Source: Fodinicurvata fenggangensis DSM 21160 (GTDB taxonomy: Bacteria; Pseudomonadota; Alphaproteobacteria; Kiloniellales; DSM-21159). From it: a stretch of DNA of 64,000 nt. The notes beneath the pieces were generated by a model that saw only the letters and a list, made by a program, of their open reading frames with translations, was not told the DNA's origin and searched no databases. Positions 8,716-17,871 of the stretch are shown one piece after another. The stretch lies in contig NZ_JMLV01000014.1 of the NCBI RefSeq assembly GCF_000686045.1, forward strand, positions 1 through 64,000, given 5' to 3'. The number at the start of each line of letters is the position of its first letter. Positions within the stretch are counted from its first letter, which is position 1. The position numbers and the translations under genes were made by a program.

Positions 8716-10014
8716 TCAGCCGCGCTCATCCTCGCTGACCTCGTCCTCGTCGTGGGGCATGACACGCAGCAGGGTGACCTGGTTGCGCTGGCGGCCAAGG
8801 ATTTCGAATCGGAAGCCGTGGAAGGAGAAGGCCTGGCCGACATCGGGGATGCGCCGGGCCTCGTGCAAAACCAGACCGGCAATGGTGGAGGCCTCGTCAT
8901 CGGGCAGCTGCCAGTCGCATTGGCGGTTGAGGTCGCGGATGGTGACCGTTCCGGCGACGATGGCCGAGCCATCGCTCTGAACTTCCAGCCCCTCGATATG
9001 CAGGTCGTGCTCGTCACTGATGTCGCCGACGATTTCTTCCAGGATATCCTCCAGCGTGACGATGCCGCGCATCTCTCCGTATTCGTCGACGACAGTGGCA
9101 AAGTGCTCCTTGCGCGAGCGGAAGGCCTGCAACTGCGAGAGCAGGTCCGTGGATTCGGGGATGAACCAGGGCGTACCGGCGATGGACAGGAAATCCAGCT
9201 TCTGGATATCCGGGTCGTCCGCCTGCAAGGCCCGGAAGAGCGCCTTGACGTGGAGCACGCCGACAATGTTCTCCGGCGAATCCTTCCAAAGCGGCAGACG
9301 GGTATAGGGACTTTCGCGCACCTGTTCGAGCAGCTTGTCCGGCGGATCATCGGCATTGAGGGTCAGCACGTTGCGCCGATGGACCATGATGTCGGCGACC
9401 TCGACATTGGCCAGGTCCAGGATGGAGCGCATCATCTCCCGCTCGTGGCGGCTTTCCTCTTCGTCGGTGCCGGTGTGCAGGTCGATGGCTCCGCGCAGCT
9501 CCTCCTCCCAGCGTTCACCGGCATGGCCCGACTCAGGGCCGGCGCCCAGCAGGCTGAGGGCGCGCGTGACCAGGAACTGGACCATCTGAGTGATGGGGCT
9601 GAAGAGCACCACGATTACACGCATGACAGGGGCGACGGTGACCGCCGTCTTGTCGGCGTGATGGAGTGCGAAGGTCTTGGGGAGAACCTCGGAGAAGATC
9701 AGCACGATGGCGGTCATGCCGAAGGTGGCATAGACCACGCCCGCCTCGCCGAAGAAGTAGATCAGGACCGAGGTGGCGAGCGCCGAGGCCAGAATGTTTA
9801 CCAGGTTGTTGCCCAGCAGGATGGCGCCCAGCATGCGTTCCTTGCTGTCCCAGAGCTTCAGGACGGTGTTGGCGCCCTTGCTGCCCTGGCGGGCCAGGAT
9901 GTGAACCCTTGGGCGTGATGCCCCGGTCAGCGCGGTTTCGGACCCTGAGAAGAATCCCGAGATCACCAGGCAGATCACGATGCCCACCAGGCTGAGGATG
10001 ATGGAGGTTTCCAT
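8716..10014 (-). CDS. HlyC/CorC (CNNM) family transporter-like protein
   Basis: The 432-residue protein has an N-terminal DUF21/CNNM membrane domain (about 1-185, with GFFSGSETALTGASRPRVH in the first helix region). A CBS pair follows (about 205-330, VADIMVHRRNVLTL and VVDEYGEMRGIVTLEDILEEIVGD), then a C-terminal CorC/HlyC transport-associated domain (about 345-425). Relatives move Mg2+ or Co2+ across the inner membrane; the old name hemolysin is misleading. It lies 43 bases after aroB on the same strand and may be read from the aroKB transcript. Confidence 0.92.
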   Translation of the reverse strand: METSIILSLVGIVICLVISGFFSGSETALTGASRPRVHILARQGSKGANTVLKLWDSKERMLGAILLGNNLVNILASALATSVLIYFFGEAGVVYATFGMTAIVLIFSEVLPKTFALHHADKTAVTVAPVMRVIVVLFSPITQMVQFLVTRALSLLGAGPESGHAGERWEEELRGAIDLHTGTDEEESRHEREMMRSILDLANVEVADIMVHRRNVLTLNADDPPDKLLEQVRESPYTRLPLWKDSPENIVGVLHVKALFRALQADDPDIQKLDFLSIAGTPWFIPESTDLLSQLQAFRSRKEHFATVVDEYGEMRGIVTLEDILEEIVGDISDEHDLHIEGLEVQSDGSAIVAGTVTIRDLNRQCDWQLPDDEASTIAGLVLHEARRIPDVGQAFSFHGFRFEILGRQRNQVTLLRVMPHDEDEVSEDERG

Positions 10015-10057
10015 GGTTATGATCGGTCCGTTGCAGAGCTTCTATGAGAGCCAGGTA

Positions 10058-11191
10058 TCAGCTTTGAATCACGGCTGTTTGTGAGATTTCCTCGGCCAGC
10101 AGCTGCAGGATGTCCTCCTCGCGCACCTCCTGGGTCAGGAAGGCCTGGCCGATGCCGCGGGCCAGGACCAGTGTCATACGGCCATCCGCTACCTTCTTGT
10201 CCTTGCGCATGTGCTCCAGCAGGACTTCCGGGGTCCAGCTGCGCTGGGCCAGTCGCTCGAAGCTTGTCGGCAGGCCGACGGCAGCCAGGTGGCGGCGCAC
10301 GCGATCCGCGTCCTCGGCCGGGCAAAGCCCCAGCTGGGCGGAAAGCTCGAAAGCCAGGACCATGCCGATGGCCACGGCTTCGCCATGCAGCAGGTCGCCG
10401 TCGTAGCGGCACTCGGCCTCCAGTGCATGGCCGAAGGTATGTCCGAGATTCAGCAGGGCGCGCACGCCGCCTTCGCGTTCGTCAGCAGCCACGATCCGAG
10501 CCTTGCTGGCACAGGAAGTCAGGATGGCGTGGCTGCGGGCCGCCGGATCGCCGGCAATCAGGCGACGGCCATGCCCCTCAAGCCAGGTAAAGAAGGCCGG
10601 GTCGTCGATCAGGCCGTATTTCACCGCCTCGGCATAGCCGGCCAGCAATTCCCGCCGGGACAGGCTGGTCAGCACCTCGGTGTCTGCCAGCACCAACCGA
10701 GGCTGGTGAAAGCTGCCCACCAGGTTCTTGCCCTGGGCGGTGTTGATCCCGGTCTTGCCGCCCACGGAGGAATCCACCTGGGCCAGCAGGGTGGTGGGGA
10801 TCTGGATGAAGGGTGTGCCGCGCAGAAGGATGGCGGAGGCAAAGCCGGTCAGGTCACCGACGACGCCACCGCCAAGGGCGATCAGGGGGGTTTTGCGCTC
10901 CACCCCGGCCTGGAGCAGGCGCTCGCAGAGTTTTTCCAGGTGGCTGAACGACTTCGTGGCCTCGCCCGCGGGTACGACAAAGGCCTCGAAGGCGATGCCC
11001 TCGCTTTCCAGGGAACGCTGCAGGCTGGCCAGGTGCAATTCGGCCAGTGTTTCGTCGGTGACGATCATCACCTTGCGCCGCCCCGCGACTTCGGCGATGT
11101 GCCGCCCGGCCAGGGCCAGCAGCCCTTCGCCCACCAGGATGTCGTAGCTGCGCTCTCCCAGCTCAACGGGCAGGCGTTCAGGCACGTTCAA
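10058..11191 (-). CDS. aroB: 3-dehydroquinate synthase AroB
   Basis: AroB converts DAHP to 3-dehydroquinate, the second step of the shikimate pathway, using NAD and zinc. The motifs GGGVVGDLTGFAS and TTLLAQVDSSVGGKTGIN, plus the zinc-site region LGHTFGHALEAE, identify it. I chose a TTG start at 11191, giving 377 residues: it lies six bases after AAGGAGG, and this Shine-Dalgarno sits inside the end of aroK. A GTG at 11185 is the alternative. The start overlaps the aroK end, so translation is probably coupled. Confidence 0.95.
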   Translation of the reverse strand: MNVPERLPVELGERSYDILVGEGLLALAGRHIAEVAGRRKVMIVTDETLAELHLASLQRSLESEGIAFEAFVVPAGEATKSFSHLEKLCERLLQAGVERKTPLIALGGGVVGDLTGFASAILLRGTPFIQIPTTLLAQVDSSVGGKTGINTAQGKNLVGSFHQPRLVLADTEVLTSLSRRELLAGYAEAVKYGLIDDPAFFTWLEGHGRRLIAGDPAARSHAILTSCASKARIVAADEREGGVRALLNLGHTFGHALEAECRYDGDLLHGEAVAIGMVLAFELSAQLGLCPAEDADRVRRHLAAVGLPTSFERLAQRSWTPEVLLEHMRKDKKVADGRMTLVLARGIGQAFLTQEVREEDILQLLAEEISQTAVIQS

Positions 11192-11771
11192 GGGGGTCCT
11201 CCTTCGTTCGGGCCGCCTGTTCCAGGCTGGCAACCACTTCGTCGACCGTGGCGTCGATGGGGCCCTCGCGGCTTTCCACCGTGATGTCGGCCTCGGCATA
11301 AACCGGATAGCGAGTCTCGATCAGGTCTGCAAGGACTTGGCGGTGGTTGCCCTTCTTCAGCAGGGGACGGTTGTCCCGCTTGGATGTGCGGCGCGCCAGG
11401 ACATCCAGTTCGGCTCGAAGCCATACGGCCAGGCCGTGTTCATGGATCTCCGCGCGGGTTTCAGGGTTCATGAAGGCGCCGCCCCCCGTGGCAATCACTG
11501 CCGGTTCGTCTGTCCTGAGCAGCCGTGCGATTACCTTGCGCTCGCCGGTGCGGAAAGCCTCCTCGCCGTCGCGGGCGAAGATTTCGGGAATGCTGCACCC
11601 GGCCGCGGCCTCGATCTCGCTGTCGGCATCGATGAAGGCCAGGCCATAGCGTGCGGCCAGGCGACGGCCCACGCAGGACTTGCCGGCTCCCATCAGGCCG
11701 ACCAGCACGATCTTGTTGACGCCCTTGCGTTCCAGGATTTCGGGCAACCGGGGATCCGGGCCAGAGTTCAT
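11178..11771 (-). CDS. aroK: Shikimate kinase AroK
   Basis: AroK phosphorylates shikimate with ATP in aromatic amino-acid synthesis. The 197-residue protein has the P-loop GLMGAGKS (25-32), the substrate-binding DADSEIE segment, the GGGAF motif and an Arg-rich lid (RTSKRDNRPLL). The C-terminus, rich in charged residues, overlaps the aroB start by 14 bases. It is the first gene of a leftward aroK-aroB transcript and is divergent from the small membrane protein gene at 11985; the 213-base gap should contain both promoters. Confidence 0.95.
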   Translation of the reverse strand: MNSGPDPRLPEILERKGVNKIVLVGLMGAGKSCVGRRLAARYGLAFIDADSEIEAAAGCSIPEIFARDGEEAFRTGERKVIARLLRTDEPAVIATGGGAFMNPETRAEIHEHGLAVWLRAELDVLARRTSKRDNRPLLKKGNHRQVLADLIETRYPVYAEADITVESREGPIDATVDEVVASLEQAARTKEDPLERA

Positions 11772-11984
11772 GTTCGTCTGCCTCCCGCAGATGTTGCGTC
11801 AGCGTTGCGTGACCTGTGCTTCACCGATATCTTGTCCCGACGTTCTTGGCAGGGGTATGCCGCAGTTTGGCCACAGTCAAAACCTAGCATCCTGGATCAC
11901 TATCCATCATTCTGGCCTGCAAGAGACAGGCTATCGGTGAGTCTGAAAAACTTCACCTTTCCATCAATACATCGGGAAGTCCTT

Positions 11985-12125
11985 ATGGGTCGAGTCGGCG
12001 TCGTACTTATTCTTCTCTTGCTTCTTCTCATCGGCGGGGGAGCGGTGGCCCTGATGGCCGTGGATATTCCGCCGCCCACCGAAACGATCGAGAAGGAAGT
12101 GCCGGAGGGGCGTTTTGACCGTTGA
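11985..12125 (+). CDS. Small single-pass membrane protein, conserved unknown
   Basis: This 46-residue protein has one hydrophobic helix (residues 4-26, Leu-rich then Gly-rich), then DIPPPTETIEKEVPEGRF. I recall very similar short proteins, with a membrane helix followed by DIPxPTxxVEKxIPxxRF, beside xerD and aroK in other alphaproteobacteria. That recollection supports it as real but was not checked. GGGAAG lies five bases before the ATG. Its end overlaps the TTG start of the next gene by 11 bases, which suggests coupled translation. Function unknown. Confidence 0.75.
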   Translation: MGRVGVVLILLLLLLIGGGAVALMAVDIPPPTETIEKEVPEGRFDR

Positions 12126-14010
12126 GGTTAACCTTCCCCTCGCCGGCCTGTCACGCACAGCACAGCGCGTGGCCCTGGCAGCAGGCCTGGGGCTGGTGGT
12201 GCTGTGCGCGGGATCGGCGGTCCTGGCCCAGGACGGGCCGCGCAACCTGTTCCCGGAGGGTGAGTCATCGCCTACGGAACGGACGGCGCCTAACCGTGAG
12301 CGTTCGCTCGACAGCTGGTCCCTGCCGGAGTCGGGCAGGGACTACGAGACAGACCGCAGCGACGCGCCTGAGCAGGCGCGCCCGGACGATGAAGGATTCG
12401 GCAACGAGAACAGTTGGCGCAGCCCGGAGCGTTCCACTCAACCCAGTGGCCCCACCGAGGGGCAGGCGCGGTTGCGGGGCGGCATTCTGGTCGATGAACT
12501 TGACGCGCGATTTCCCGAGACGCTGGGCCCGCTGACAGCGGGGAACGGGGGACTGGGCCTGGATCTCTGGCAAGGCAGCCGCCGCGGGGACATCATAGAA
12601 CTGCTGCGCGAGCAGCCGCGTGGCCAGCGCAATCCCGTTGCGCGCGACCTGCTGCGCCGACTGCTGCTGTCCTCGGCGCAGCCGCCGCGCGAAGAGGGCC
12701 GCGGCGGCGAAGAGCCAGAACTTCTGGAAGCGCGCGCCCATCTGCTGATGGCCTTGGGCGAATACGACAACCTGGTGAATCTGCTGGTCCAGATACCGGG
12801 CCTCGAGAAGGCTCCGGATCTGGCCCGTCTGCAGGTGGAAGCGGCCGTGCTGGCCGCCGAGCCCGAGGCGGCCTGCCCGATGGTGCGCCGCGCGCTGTCC
12901 CTGCATCGCAGCCAGCCTTTCTGGCCCAAGGCGCAGATCTATTGCCAGATATACAATGGAGAAAAGAGCGCTGCCGGTATCGGCATTGGCCTGCAGCGTG
13001 AGGTTGGCAATACCGATACGGGTTTCCTGAACCTGGCAGACGCCTCTCTGGGCGTGGGCGAGGTGCCGCGACTTTCCCAGCCTTCGGCCCTGGATCTGGC
13101 CTTGCTGCGCTGGATGGAGGCTGGTGACGCACTGGTTACAGAAAGGCTTGAACCTTCGCTCATGGCTGGGGCCGTCATGCTTCAAGGACTGGAAGCCGAC
13201 CAGCGCCGCCGCCTGGCCGAGGAGGCCGCCCGCCGCGGTGTCCTGCCTCTGCGGCTCTTGGGCGAGGCCTACACCGCGTCTCCTTCGCAGGGTGAGATCG
13301 ACAATCCCTTGCGGCAAGCCAACCAGGCCGAGGGTGCGGCGGCGCGCGCCCTTTACTATCAGGTCCTTCGCCGTGCCACGACACCCGAAGCCCGGGGAGA
13401 AGCCCTTCAGGCACTGATGGATTCGGCGCGCCAGGCGGGCCTGGAGTCACAGATCGCTGAAATCGCGCTGCCGGCTCTGGAGCAGCTGAATCCGGAACCG
13501 GCTGTCGCTTGGCTGGCGCCGACCGCGGTGCGGGTTGCCCTGTTGACCGGTCGTTTCGAACGGGCACAGGCCTGGACGGATATGGCACGGCGTACCGGAA
13601 GCGGATCCGAGGCACGCGCGGCCCTGACGGAACTCTGGCCCCTGTTCCGGTTGGCCGGGTTGGACGGCCTTGAACCCGGCATGACCAGCACCGATTGGGC
13701 GGAAGCGCGCATTTCGCGTGGCGCCGGCCGCGAGGGGACACGTGCCCTGTTGCAGTTCTATGAGCGCGCGCAGGTAGCGGTGTCCGGGCGCGGAGGACTG
13801 GAGAACGCCAACGCGCGTCTGCGTGGGGCCGTTCGTGAGGACCGGCGAGGGGAGGGCTTGCTGCTCAGCCTGCAGGCTTTCGGGCAGGGGCGTTTGACGG
13901 AGGTTTCACCACGCCCCCTGACCGAAGCCCTGGCGGCCCTTTCCCAACTGGGCTTTTCGCGCGAAGCACGGCTGCTGGCCATGGACGCTCTGGTCGCGCG
14001 CGGGCTCTAG
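12115..14010 (+). CDS. Large exported protein of unknown function in the aroK-xerD interval
   Basis: The 631-residue protein has a signal-type hydrophobic segment (about 20-39, ending AVLAQD). A disordered, charged stretch follows (about 45-120, rich in Glu, Arg, Ser, Pro), then a long alpha-helical region with Ala/Leu/Arg-rich repeats resembling TPR/Sel1-like solenoids (about 150-630). No catalytic motif is apparent. The start is TTG, six bases after GGAGG, inside the end of the small membrane protein gene. Location should be periplasmic or outer-membrane associated. The gene runs into xerD with 23 bases between, suggesting one transcript. Confidence 0.72.
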   Translation: MTVEVNLPLAGLSRTAQRVALAAGLGLVVLCAGSAVLAQDGPRNLFPEGESSPTERTAPNRERSLDSWSLPESGRDYETDRSDAPEQARPDDEGFGNENSWRSPERSTQPSGPTEGQARLRGGILVDELDARFPETLGPLTAGNGGLGLDLWQGSRRGDIIELLREQPRGQRNPVARDLLRRLLLSSAQPPREEGRGGEEPELLEARAHLLMALGEYDNLVNLLVQIPGLEKAPDLARLQVEAAVLAAEPEAACPMVRRALSLHRSQPFWPKAQIYCQIYNGEKSAAGIGIGLQREVGNTDTGFLNLADASLGVGEVPRLSQPSALDLALLRWMEAGDALVTERLEPSLMAGAVMLQGLEADQRRRLAEEAARRGVLPLRLLGEAYTASPSQGEIDNPLRQANQAEGAAARALYYQVLRRATTPEARGEALQALMDSARQAGLESQIAEIALPALEQLNPEPAVAWLAPTAVRVALLTGRFERAQAWTDMARRTGSGSEARAALTELWPLFRLAGLDGLEPGMTSTDWAEARISRGAGREGTRALLQFYERAQVAVSGRGGLENANARLRGAVREDRRGEGLLLSLQAFGQGRLTEVSPRPLTEALAALSQLGFSREARLLAMDALVARGL

Positions 14011-14033
14011 AGTGTACGAAGGCGGCTGAGGGC

Positions 14034-14996
14034 ATGGCACGCAAACCCGGACGCAAGGCTGCTGCCGTTTCCCTGTCGCCCTCACTGGAAAGTTTCCTGG
14101 AAATGCTGGTGGCCGAGCGCGGCGCCAGCCTGAATACACTGGAGGCCTATCGTCGTGACCTCTGCGACCTGGAAGGCTTCCTATCCGCACGAGGTGTCGC
14201 GCTTCAGGATGCCGATGGCGAGGACCTGCGCGCCTATCTCACCCGCTTGTCCGAAGCCGGAATGGCGCCACGCACCTCTGCCCGGCGCCTGTCCAGCCTG
14301 CGCCAGTACTTTCATTTCCTGTTTACCGAAGGACAGCGCGGGGACGATCCGGCGCTGAAGCTGGAATCGCCGCGTCAGGGCCGGGCCCTGCCCAAGGTCC
14401 TGGAGGAAGCCGAGGTGGATCGCCTGTTGACGGCAGCCCAGGAAGGCGGGAAGCCCGAAGACCTGAGGCTCAATCTGTTGCTGGAACTGCTCTATGCCAC
14501 AGGCATGCGTGTCAGCGAACTGATCGCACTGCCCTATGCCGCGGTGGCGCGCGAGCCCAAGGTGATGATCGTCCAAGGTAAGGGCGGACGTGAACGTATG
14601 GTGCCACTCAACGAATCAGCAGCGGACGCGCTGGCGGCCTACAAGGCCGTGCGTGAACACTTCCTGCGTCGGCCGGGCCAGGAACGATGGCTGTTCCCCT
14701 CGCGCTCGGCCAGCGGGCACCTGACCCGGCATCGGGTCGGACAGATGCTCAAGGAGCTTGCGGTGGCTGCCGGCATCAGTCCCTCCCGGGTCTCACCGCA
14801 CGTCCTGCGCCATGCCTTTGCCAGCCACCTGCTGGCCCATGGCGCCGACCTGCGCTCGGTCCAGCAGATGCTGGGGCATGCCGACATTTCGACCACCCAG
14901 ATCTATACCCATGTGCTGAACGAACGCCTGAAAACACTGGTGCATGGCCATCATCCCCTGGCCCGGGACAGGGACGAGCCGGACCGGAACGGTTGA
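14034..14996 (+). CDS. xerD: Tyrosine recombinase XerD
   Basis: XerD resolves chromosome dimers at dif together with XerC near the division site. The 320-residue protein has an N-terminal SAM-like DNA-binding domain (15-105) and a catalytic domain with all expected residues: Arg159 (GMRVSEL), Lys183 (QGKGGRER), His256 and Arg259 (PHVLRHAF), His282 (LGHADI) and Tyr291 (TQIYTHV). An Arg/Lys-rich extension of about a dozen residues precedes the core. It follows the exported protein gene closely on the same strand. The absence of any integrase context makes a housekeeping XerD the best call; XerC is less likely. Confidence 0.93.
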   Translation: MARKPGRKAAAVSLSPSLESFLEMLVAERGASLNTLEAYRRDLCDLEGFLSARGVALQDADGEDLRAYLTRLSEAGMAPRTSARRLSSLRQYFHFLFTEGQRGDDPALKLESPRQGRALPKVLEEAEVDRLLTAAQEGGKPEDLRLNLLLELLYATGMRVSELIALPYAAVAREPKVMIVQGKGGRERMVPLNESAADALAAYKAVREHFLRRPGQERWLFPSRSASGHLTRHRVGQMLKELAVAAGISPSRVSPHVLRHAFASHLLAHGADLRSVQQMLGHADISTTQIYTHVLNERLKTLVHGHHPLARDRDEPDRNG

Positions 14997-15107
14997 AATT
15001 GGTATTACCACTTGCTAAACGCGACAGAAATCGGATCGCGTGCGATAACAGAAGTACTGTCTCCACAGTCACGGCAACCCCGATCAAGGAAGAGGAAGGA
15101 CCCCGAG

Positions 15108-16088
15108 ATGAGCTTTACACCGATCGAGCAGGCCCCCGCCCGCCTGAACCGCAGCGAACTGGCGGTTCCGGGCAGCAATTATCGTTTCCTGGAAAAGGCC
15201 GCGGATGCCCCGGCCGACGTGATCTTCCTGGATCTCGAGGATGCCGTGGCGCCCGACGACAAGGAGCAGGCGCGCAAGAACATCATCAAGGCGCTGCAGG
15301 AACTGGACTGGGGCAAGAAAACCCTTTCGGTCCGCCTCAACGGCCTGGATACGCACTACATGTACCGTGATGTGGTGGACATCATCGAACAGGCCGGCGA
15401 GCGCCTGGATCTGATGATGATCCCCAAGGTCGGCACGGCTGCGGACATCTATGCCGTCGACATGCTGGTGACCCAGTGCGAACAGGCGGTCGGACGCAAG
15501 AAGCAGATCGGCTTCGAGATGATCATCGAGACAGCCCAGGGCATGGCAAACGTCGATGCCATCGCCGGCGCCAGCAAGCGCAACGAATCACTGCACTTCG
15601 GCGTGGCGGACTATGCCGCCTCGACGCGCGCCATGACCACGAACATCGGTGGACCGAACCCGAACTACGGCGTGTTGACCGACGATGACGGCTCGGGCAA
15701 CCGCGATTTCCACTGGGGTGACATGTGGCACTATGCCATTGCCCGCATGGTGGTGGCCGCACGTGCCAATGGCCTGCGGCCCGTGGACGGGCCCTTCGGC
15801 GACATCGAGGACAAGGAGGGCTACAAGGCCCAGGCCCTGCGCTCGGCCGTTCTGGGTTGCGAAGGCAAGTGGGCCATTCATCCCTCGCAGCTGGAGCTGG
15901 CCAACGAACTCTTCGCACCCAGCGAAAAGGACGTGGAGCGTGCCAACAAGATCCTGGCGGCCATGGAGCAGGCCCAGAAGGAAGGCCGCGGTGCGGTCAC
16001 CCTGGACGGTCGCCTGATCGACATCGCCTCCATCAAACAGGCCGAGAACCTGGTCAACAAGGCCAAGCAGATATCCAACGCCGGCTGA
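15108..16088 (+). CDS. mcl: Malyl-CoA lyase type enzyme (HpcH/HpaI, CitE superfamily)
   Basis: The 326-residue protein begins with the CitE-like pattern RLNRSELAVPGSNYRFLEKA. It contains VIFLDLEDAVAP and SVRLNGLDT (CoA/acyl-binding Arg), GFEMIIETAQGMANVD with the metal-binding Glu, HFGVADYAASTR, and a C-terminal GKWAIHPSQ. Such enzymes cleave L-malyl-CoA or beta-methylmalyl-CoA to acetyl- or propionyl-CoA and glyoxylate, in the ethylmalonyl-CoA or serine pathways. The exact substrate cannot be told from sequence alone. The ATG at 15108 has AGGAAGGA upstream; an open frame extends to 15012 but lacks support. A strong hairpin terminator follows. Confidence 0.9.
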   Translation: MSFTPIEQAPARLNRSELAVPGSNYRFLEKAADAPADVIFLDLEDAVAPDDKEQARKNIIKALQELDWGKKTLSVRLNGLDTHYMYRDVVDIIEQAGERLDLMMIPKVGTAADIYAVDMLVTQCEQAVGRKKQIGFEMIIETAQGMANVDAIAGASKRNESLHFGVADYAASTRAMTTNIGGPNPNYGVLTDDDGSGNRDFHWGDMWHYAIARMVVAARANGLRPVDGPFGDIEDKEGYKAQALRSAVLGCEGKWAIHPSQLELANELFAPSEKDVERANKILAAMEQAQKEGRGAVTLDGRLIDIASIKQAENLVNKAKQISNAG

Positions 16089-16111
16089 TACGCTTTCACG
16101 GCAAACGACAA

Positions 16112-16150
16112 AAGAACCCCCGCAAGGTTGCCTGCCTTGCGGGGGTTCTT
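16112..16150. terminator. Strong bidirectional-type hairpin between mcl and tenA
   Basis: A perfect 16-base-pair stem (16112-16127 with 16135-16150) closes a seven-base loop. Its ends are A/T-rich, so each strand shows a short U-run at the stem base. It lies between the convergent mcl and tenA genes and can serve both. Confidence 0.85.
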
Positions 16151-16198
16151 GCATTCACAGCCTTGCCAGTTTCCCGGCTGCCAGGTCGCAGCCCGGAG

Positions 16199-16906
16199 TC
16201 ATGTCCCGGTTTCGGGCGTGTAGGCATGGTCGAAGAAGCGTTCCTCCAGTTGCATCATGTGGCGGAAGGTGCGGCACATTTGCTGCTGGACATCGGGCGG
16301 AGACGCGGCGCCGACGCGTGACGTCTCGTCACGCAGCCAGGTGACAAATTGCTGGAACTCCGGGACGGCGTGCAGGTCGATCCACTCCGCCATCCAGAAT
16401 TCCCGCGGCCGGCGTGCGCCGCAGGCCAGGCCCCAGGTGAGATAGCTCCACTCCGCCGCCAGCAGGGTTGCCAGGACCAGGGGATAGGAGCCGCTGCGGC
16501 CCGAATCCTGAAGAATGGAGAGCAGTTCCGCCGTCACAGGCGCAAGTTCGGGCTCTCGCCACTCCGTGTCAGGCACGCCCAGGGCCCGGAAGGACCGCAG
16601 GAAATAGTCGTTCTCCTCGCTGGTCACCGCAGCCAGGAAGCCGGCAAAGGGACGTTTCTCTGGCATCGCCGGCGCATAGGCCACGGCGTAGCCGAGCAGG
16701 CTGACGAAGCTGTCGACGAAGGCATAGTCCTGGACCAGGTAGCGGGCACAGGCCTGAGGGTCCAGGGTGCCCTCGGCCAGTTCTTCGGTGAAGCGGTGGG
16801 CCGTGGCTCGGGTCCAGAAGGGTTCGGCCGATTCGCGCAGCCAGTCGTGGAAGGCCGCATCCGGGTTCTTGCTCTGGAAGGCCGCGAAGCTGTCGGGTTG
16901 GCTCAT
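16199..16906 (-). CDS. tenA: TenA-family aminopyrimidine hydrolase (Cys-less, TenA_E-like)
   Basis: TenA proteins hydrolyse thiamin breakdown products to recover the pyrimidine HMP. The 235-residue protein has the TenA fold markers YLVQDYAFV (57-65), a central helix LLAAEWSYLTW (148-158), and LEERFFDHAY near the end (220-229). The catalytic Cys of classic TenA is absent; Glu152 sits in that helix, as in the TenA_E subgroup known mainly for amino-HMP salvage. The start ATG overlaps the thiY stop by four bases (ATGA), so the pair is translationally coupled and under the upstream TPP riboswitch. Confidence 0.9.
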   Translation of the reverse strand: MSQPDSFAAFQSKNPDAAFHDWLRESAEPFWTRATAHRFTEELAEGTLDPQACARYLVQDYAFVDSFVSLLGYAVAYAPAMPEKRPFAGFLAAVTSEENDYFLRSFRALGVPDTEWREPELAPVTAELLSILQDSGRSGSYPLVLATLLAAEWSYLTWGLACGARRPREFWMAEWIDLHAVPEFQQFVTWLRDETSRVGAASPPDVQQQMCRTFRHMMQLEERFFDHAYTPETGT

Positions 16907-17871
16907 GGCCGCTCTCCTTGTTTGCGGGACAGGTCGGTGACGTAGTCGCTCAGTGGCGGGGGATCGGTTATGATGCCGGCGTCCTCCAGGAAGGCGGCGA
17001 AGCGTCGGTAACGGCCCCAATCCACGGCCGCCGGGCGCAGGGCGAAGCGGGGCAGGGTGTCGCTCCAGGCCCGTCGGTTCAGTTCGTCGTCCAGGTCGTC
17101 CTTGTAGCCGGCAAAGAGCTTCCAGCTCTCCTGAGGATGGTTGACCAGGTACTGGACGCCCCGCTCCATGGCTTCGACGAAGGCTGGCAGGCGCGGGTCA
17201 TCGAGCTTCTCGCTGTGGGCCAGGACGATCAGTTCGTCATAGGCGGGCACGCCTTCCTCCTCGACATAGAAGGCGCGTCCCTGCGCGCCCTCGATATCCA
17301 GCTGGTTCAGTTCGAAGTTCCTGTAGGCACCGATAACGGCGTCGACCTGCCCGCTCATCAGAGCGGGGCTGAGCGAGAAGTTCACATTGACCAGTTCAAC
17401 ATCATCCAGAGTCAGGTCGTGTCGTTCGAGCATGGCGCCCAGGACCGCTTCCTCGACGCCGCCCACGGAGTAGCCGATCTTGCGCCCCTTAAGGTCCGAG
17501 ATCTGCTTTATCGGGCCCTCTTCCAGGGCAAGCAGGGTGTTGAGCGGCGTGGCCACCAGTGTGGCGATGCGCGCAAGGGGCAGGCCCTGTGTCGCCTGGA
17601 TGTGCAGGGTGGGTTGGTAGGATACGGCCAGGTCGGCCCGGCCCGCGGCCACCAGCTTGGGGGGATCGTTGGGATCGGCCGGCTCGGTGAAGCGGACCTC
17701 GATCCCGGCATCTTCAAAGAATCCCTTCTCCTGCGCCACGATCAGCGGGGCATGGTCGGGATTGACGAACCAGTCCAGCAGGACCTCGAGCGGTTCATCG
17801 CTTTGGGCGTGGACGGATGGGCTTGTGAAAAGCAGGAAAAGGCCCGCAAGAAGGCCTGATAGTCGGCGCAA
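16903..17871 (-). CDS. thiY: ThiY-like ABC transporter substrate-binding protein (thiamin pyrimidine)
   Basis: The 322-residue protein starts with a signal peptide (about 1-22) and has an NMT1/THI5-type binding domain: VLLDWFVNPDHAPLIVAQEKGFFEDAGI at the N-terminus, GRADLAVSYQPTL, and GRKIGYSVGGVEEAVL. ThiY proteins bind formylaminopyrimidine or HMP in the periplasm for import. The TTG start has AGGGAG seven bases upstream. A TPP riboswitch lies about 100 bases upstream on the same strand. The usual permease (ThiX) and ATPase (ThiZ) genes are not next to it, so transport must use components encoded elsewhere. Confidence 0.9.
   Translation of the reverse strand: MRRLSGLLAGLFLLFTSPSVHAQSDEPLEVLLDWFVNPDHAPLIVAQEKGFFEDAGIEVRFTEPADPNDPPKLVAAGRADLAVSYQPTLHIQATQGLPLARIATLVATPLNTLLALEEGPIKQISDLKGRKIGYSVGGVEEAVLGAMLERHDLTLDDVELVNVNFSLSPALMSGQVDAVIGAYRNFELNQLDIEGAQGRAFYVEEEGVPAYDELIVLAHSEKLDDPRLPAFVEAMERGVQYLVNHPQESWKLFAGYKDDLDDELNRRAWSDTLPRFALRPAAVDWGRYRRFAAFLEDAGIITDPPPLSDYVTDLSRKQGERP

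Noticed and set aside
14034-14996. Phage or integron integrase instead of XerD
   Set aside because: Length, all motif positions and the housekeeping context fit XerD, and no attachment site or mobile genes are near.
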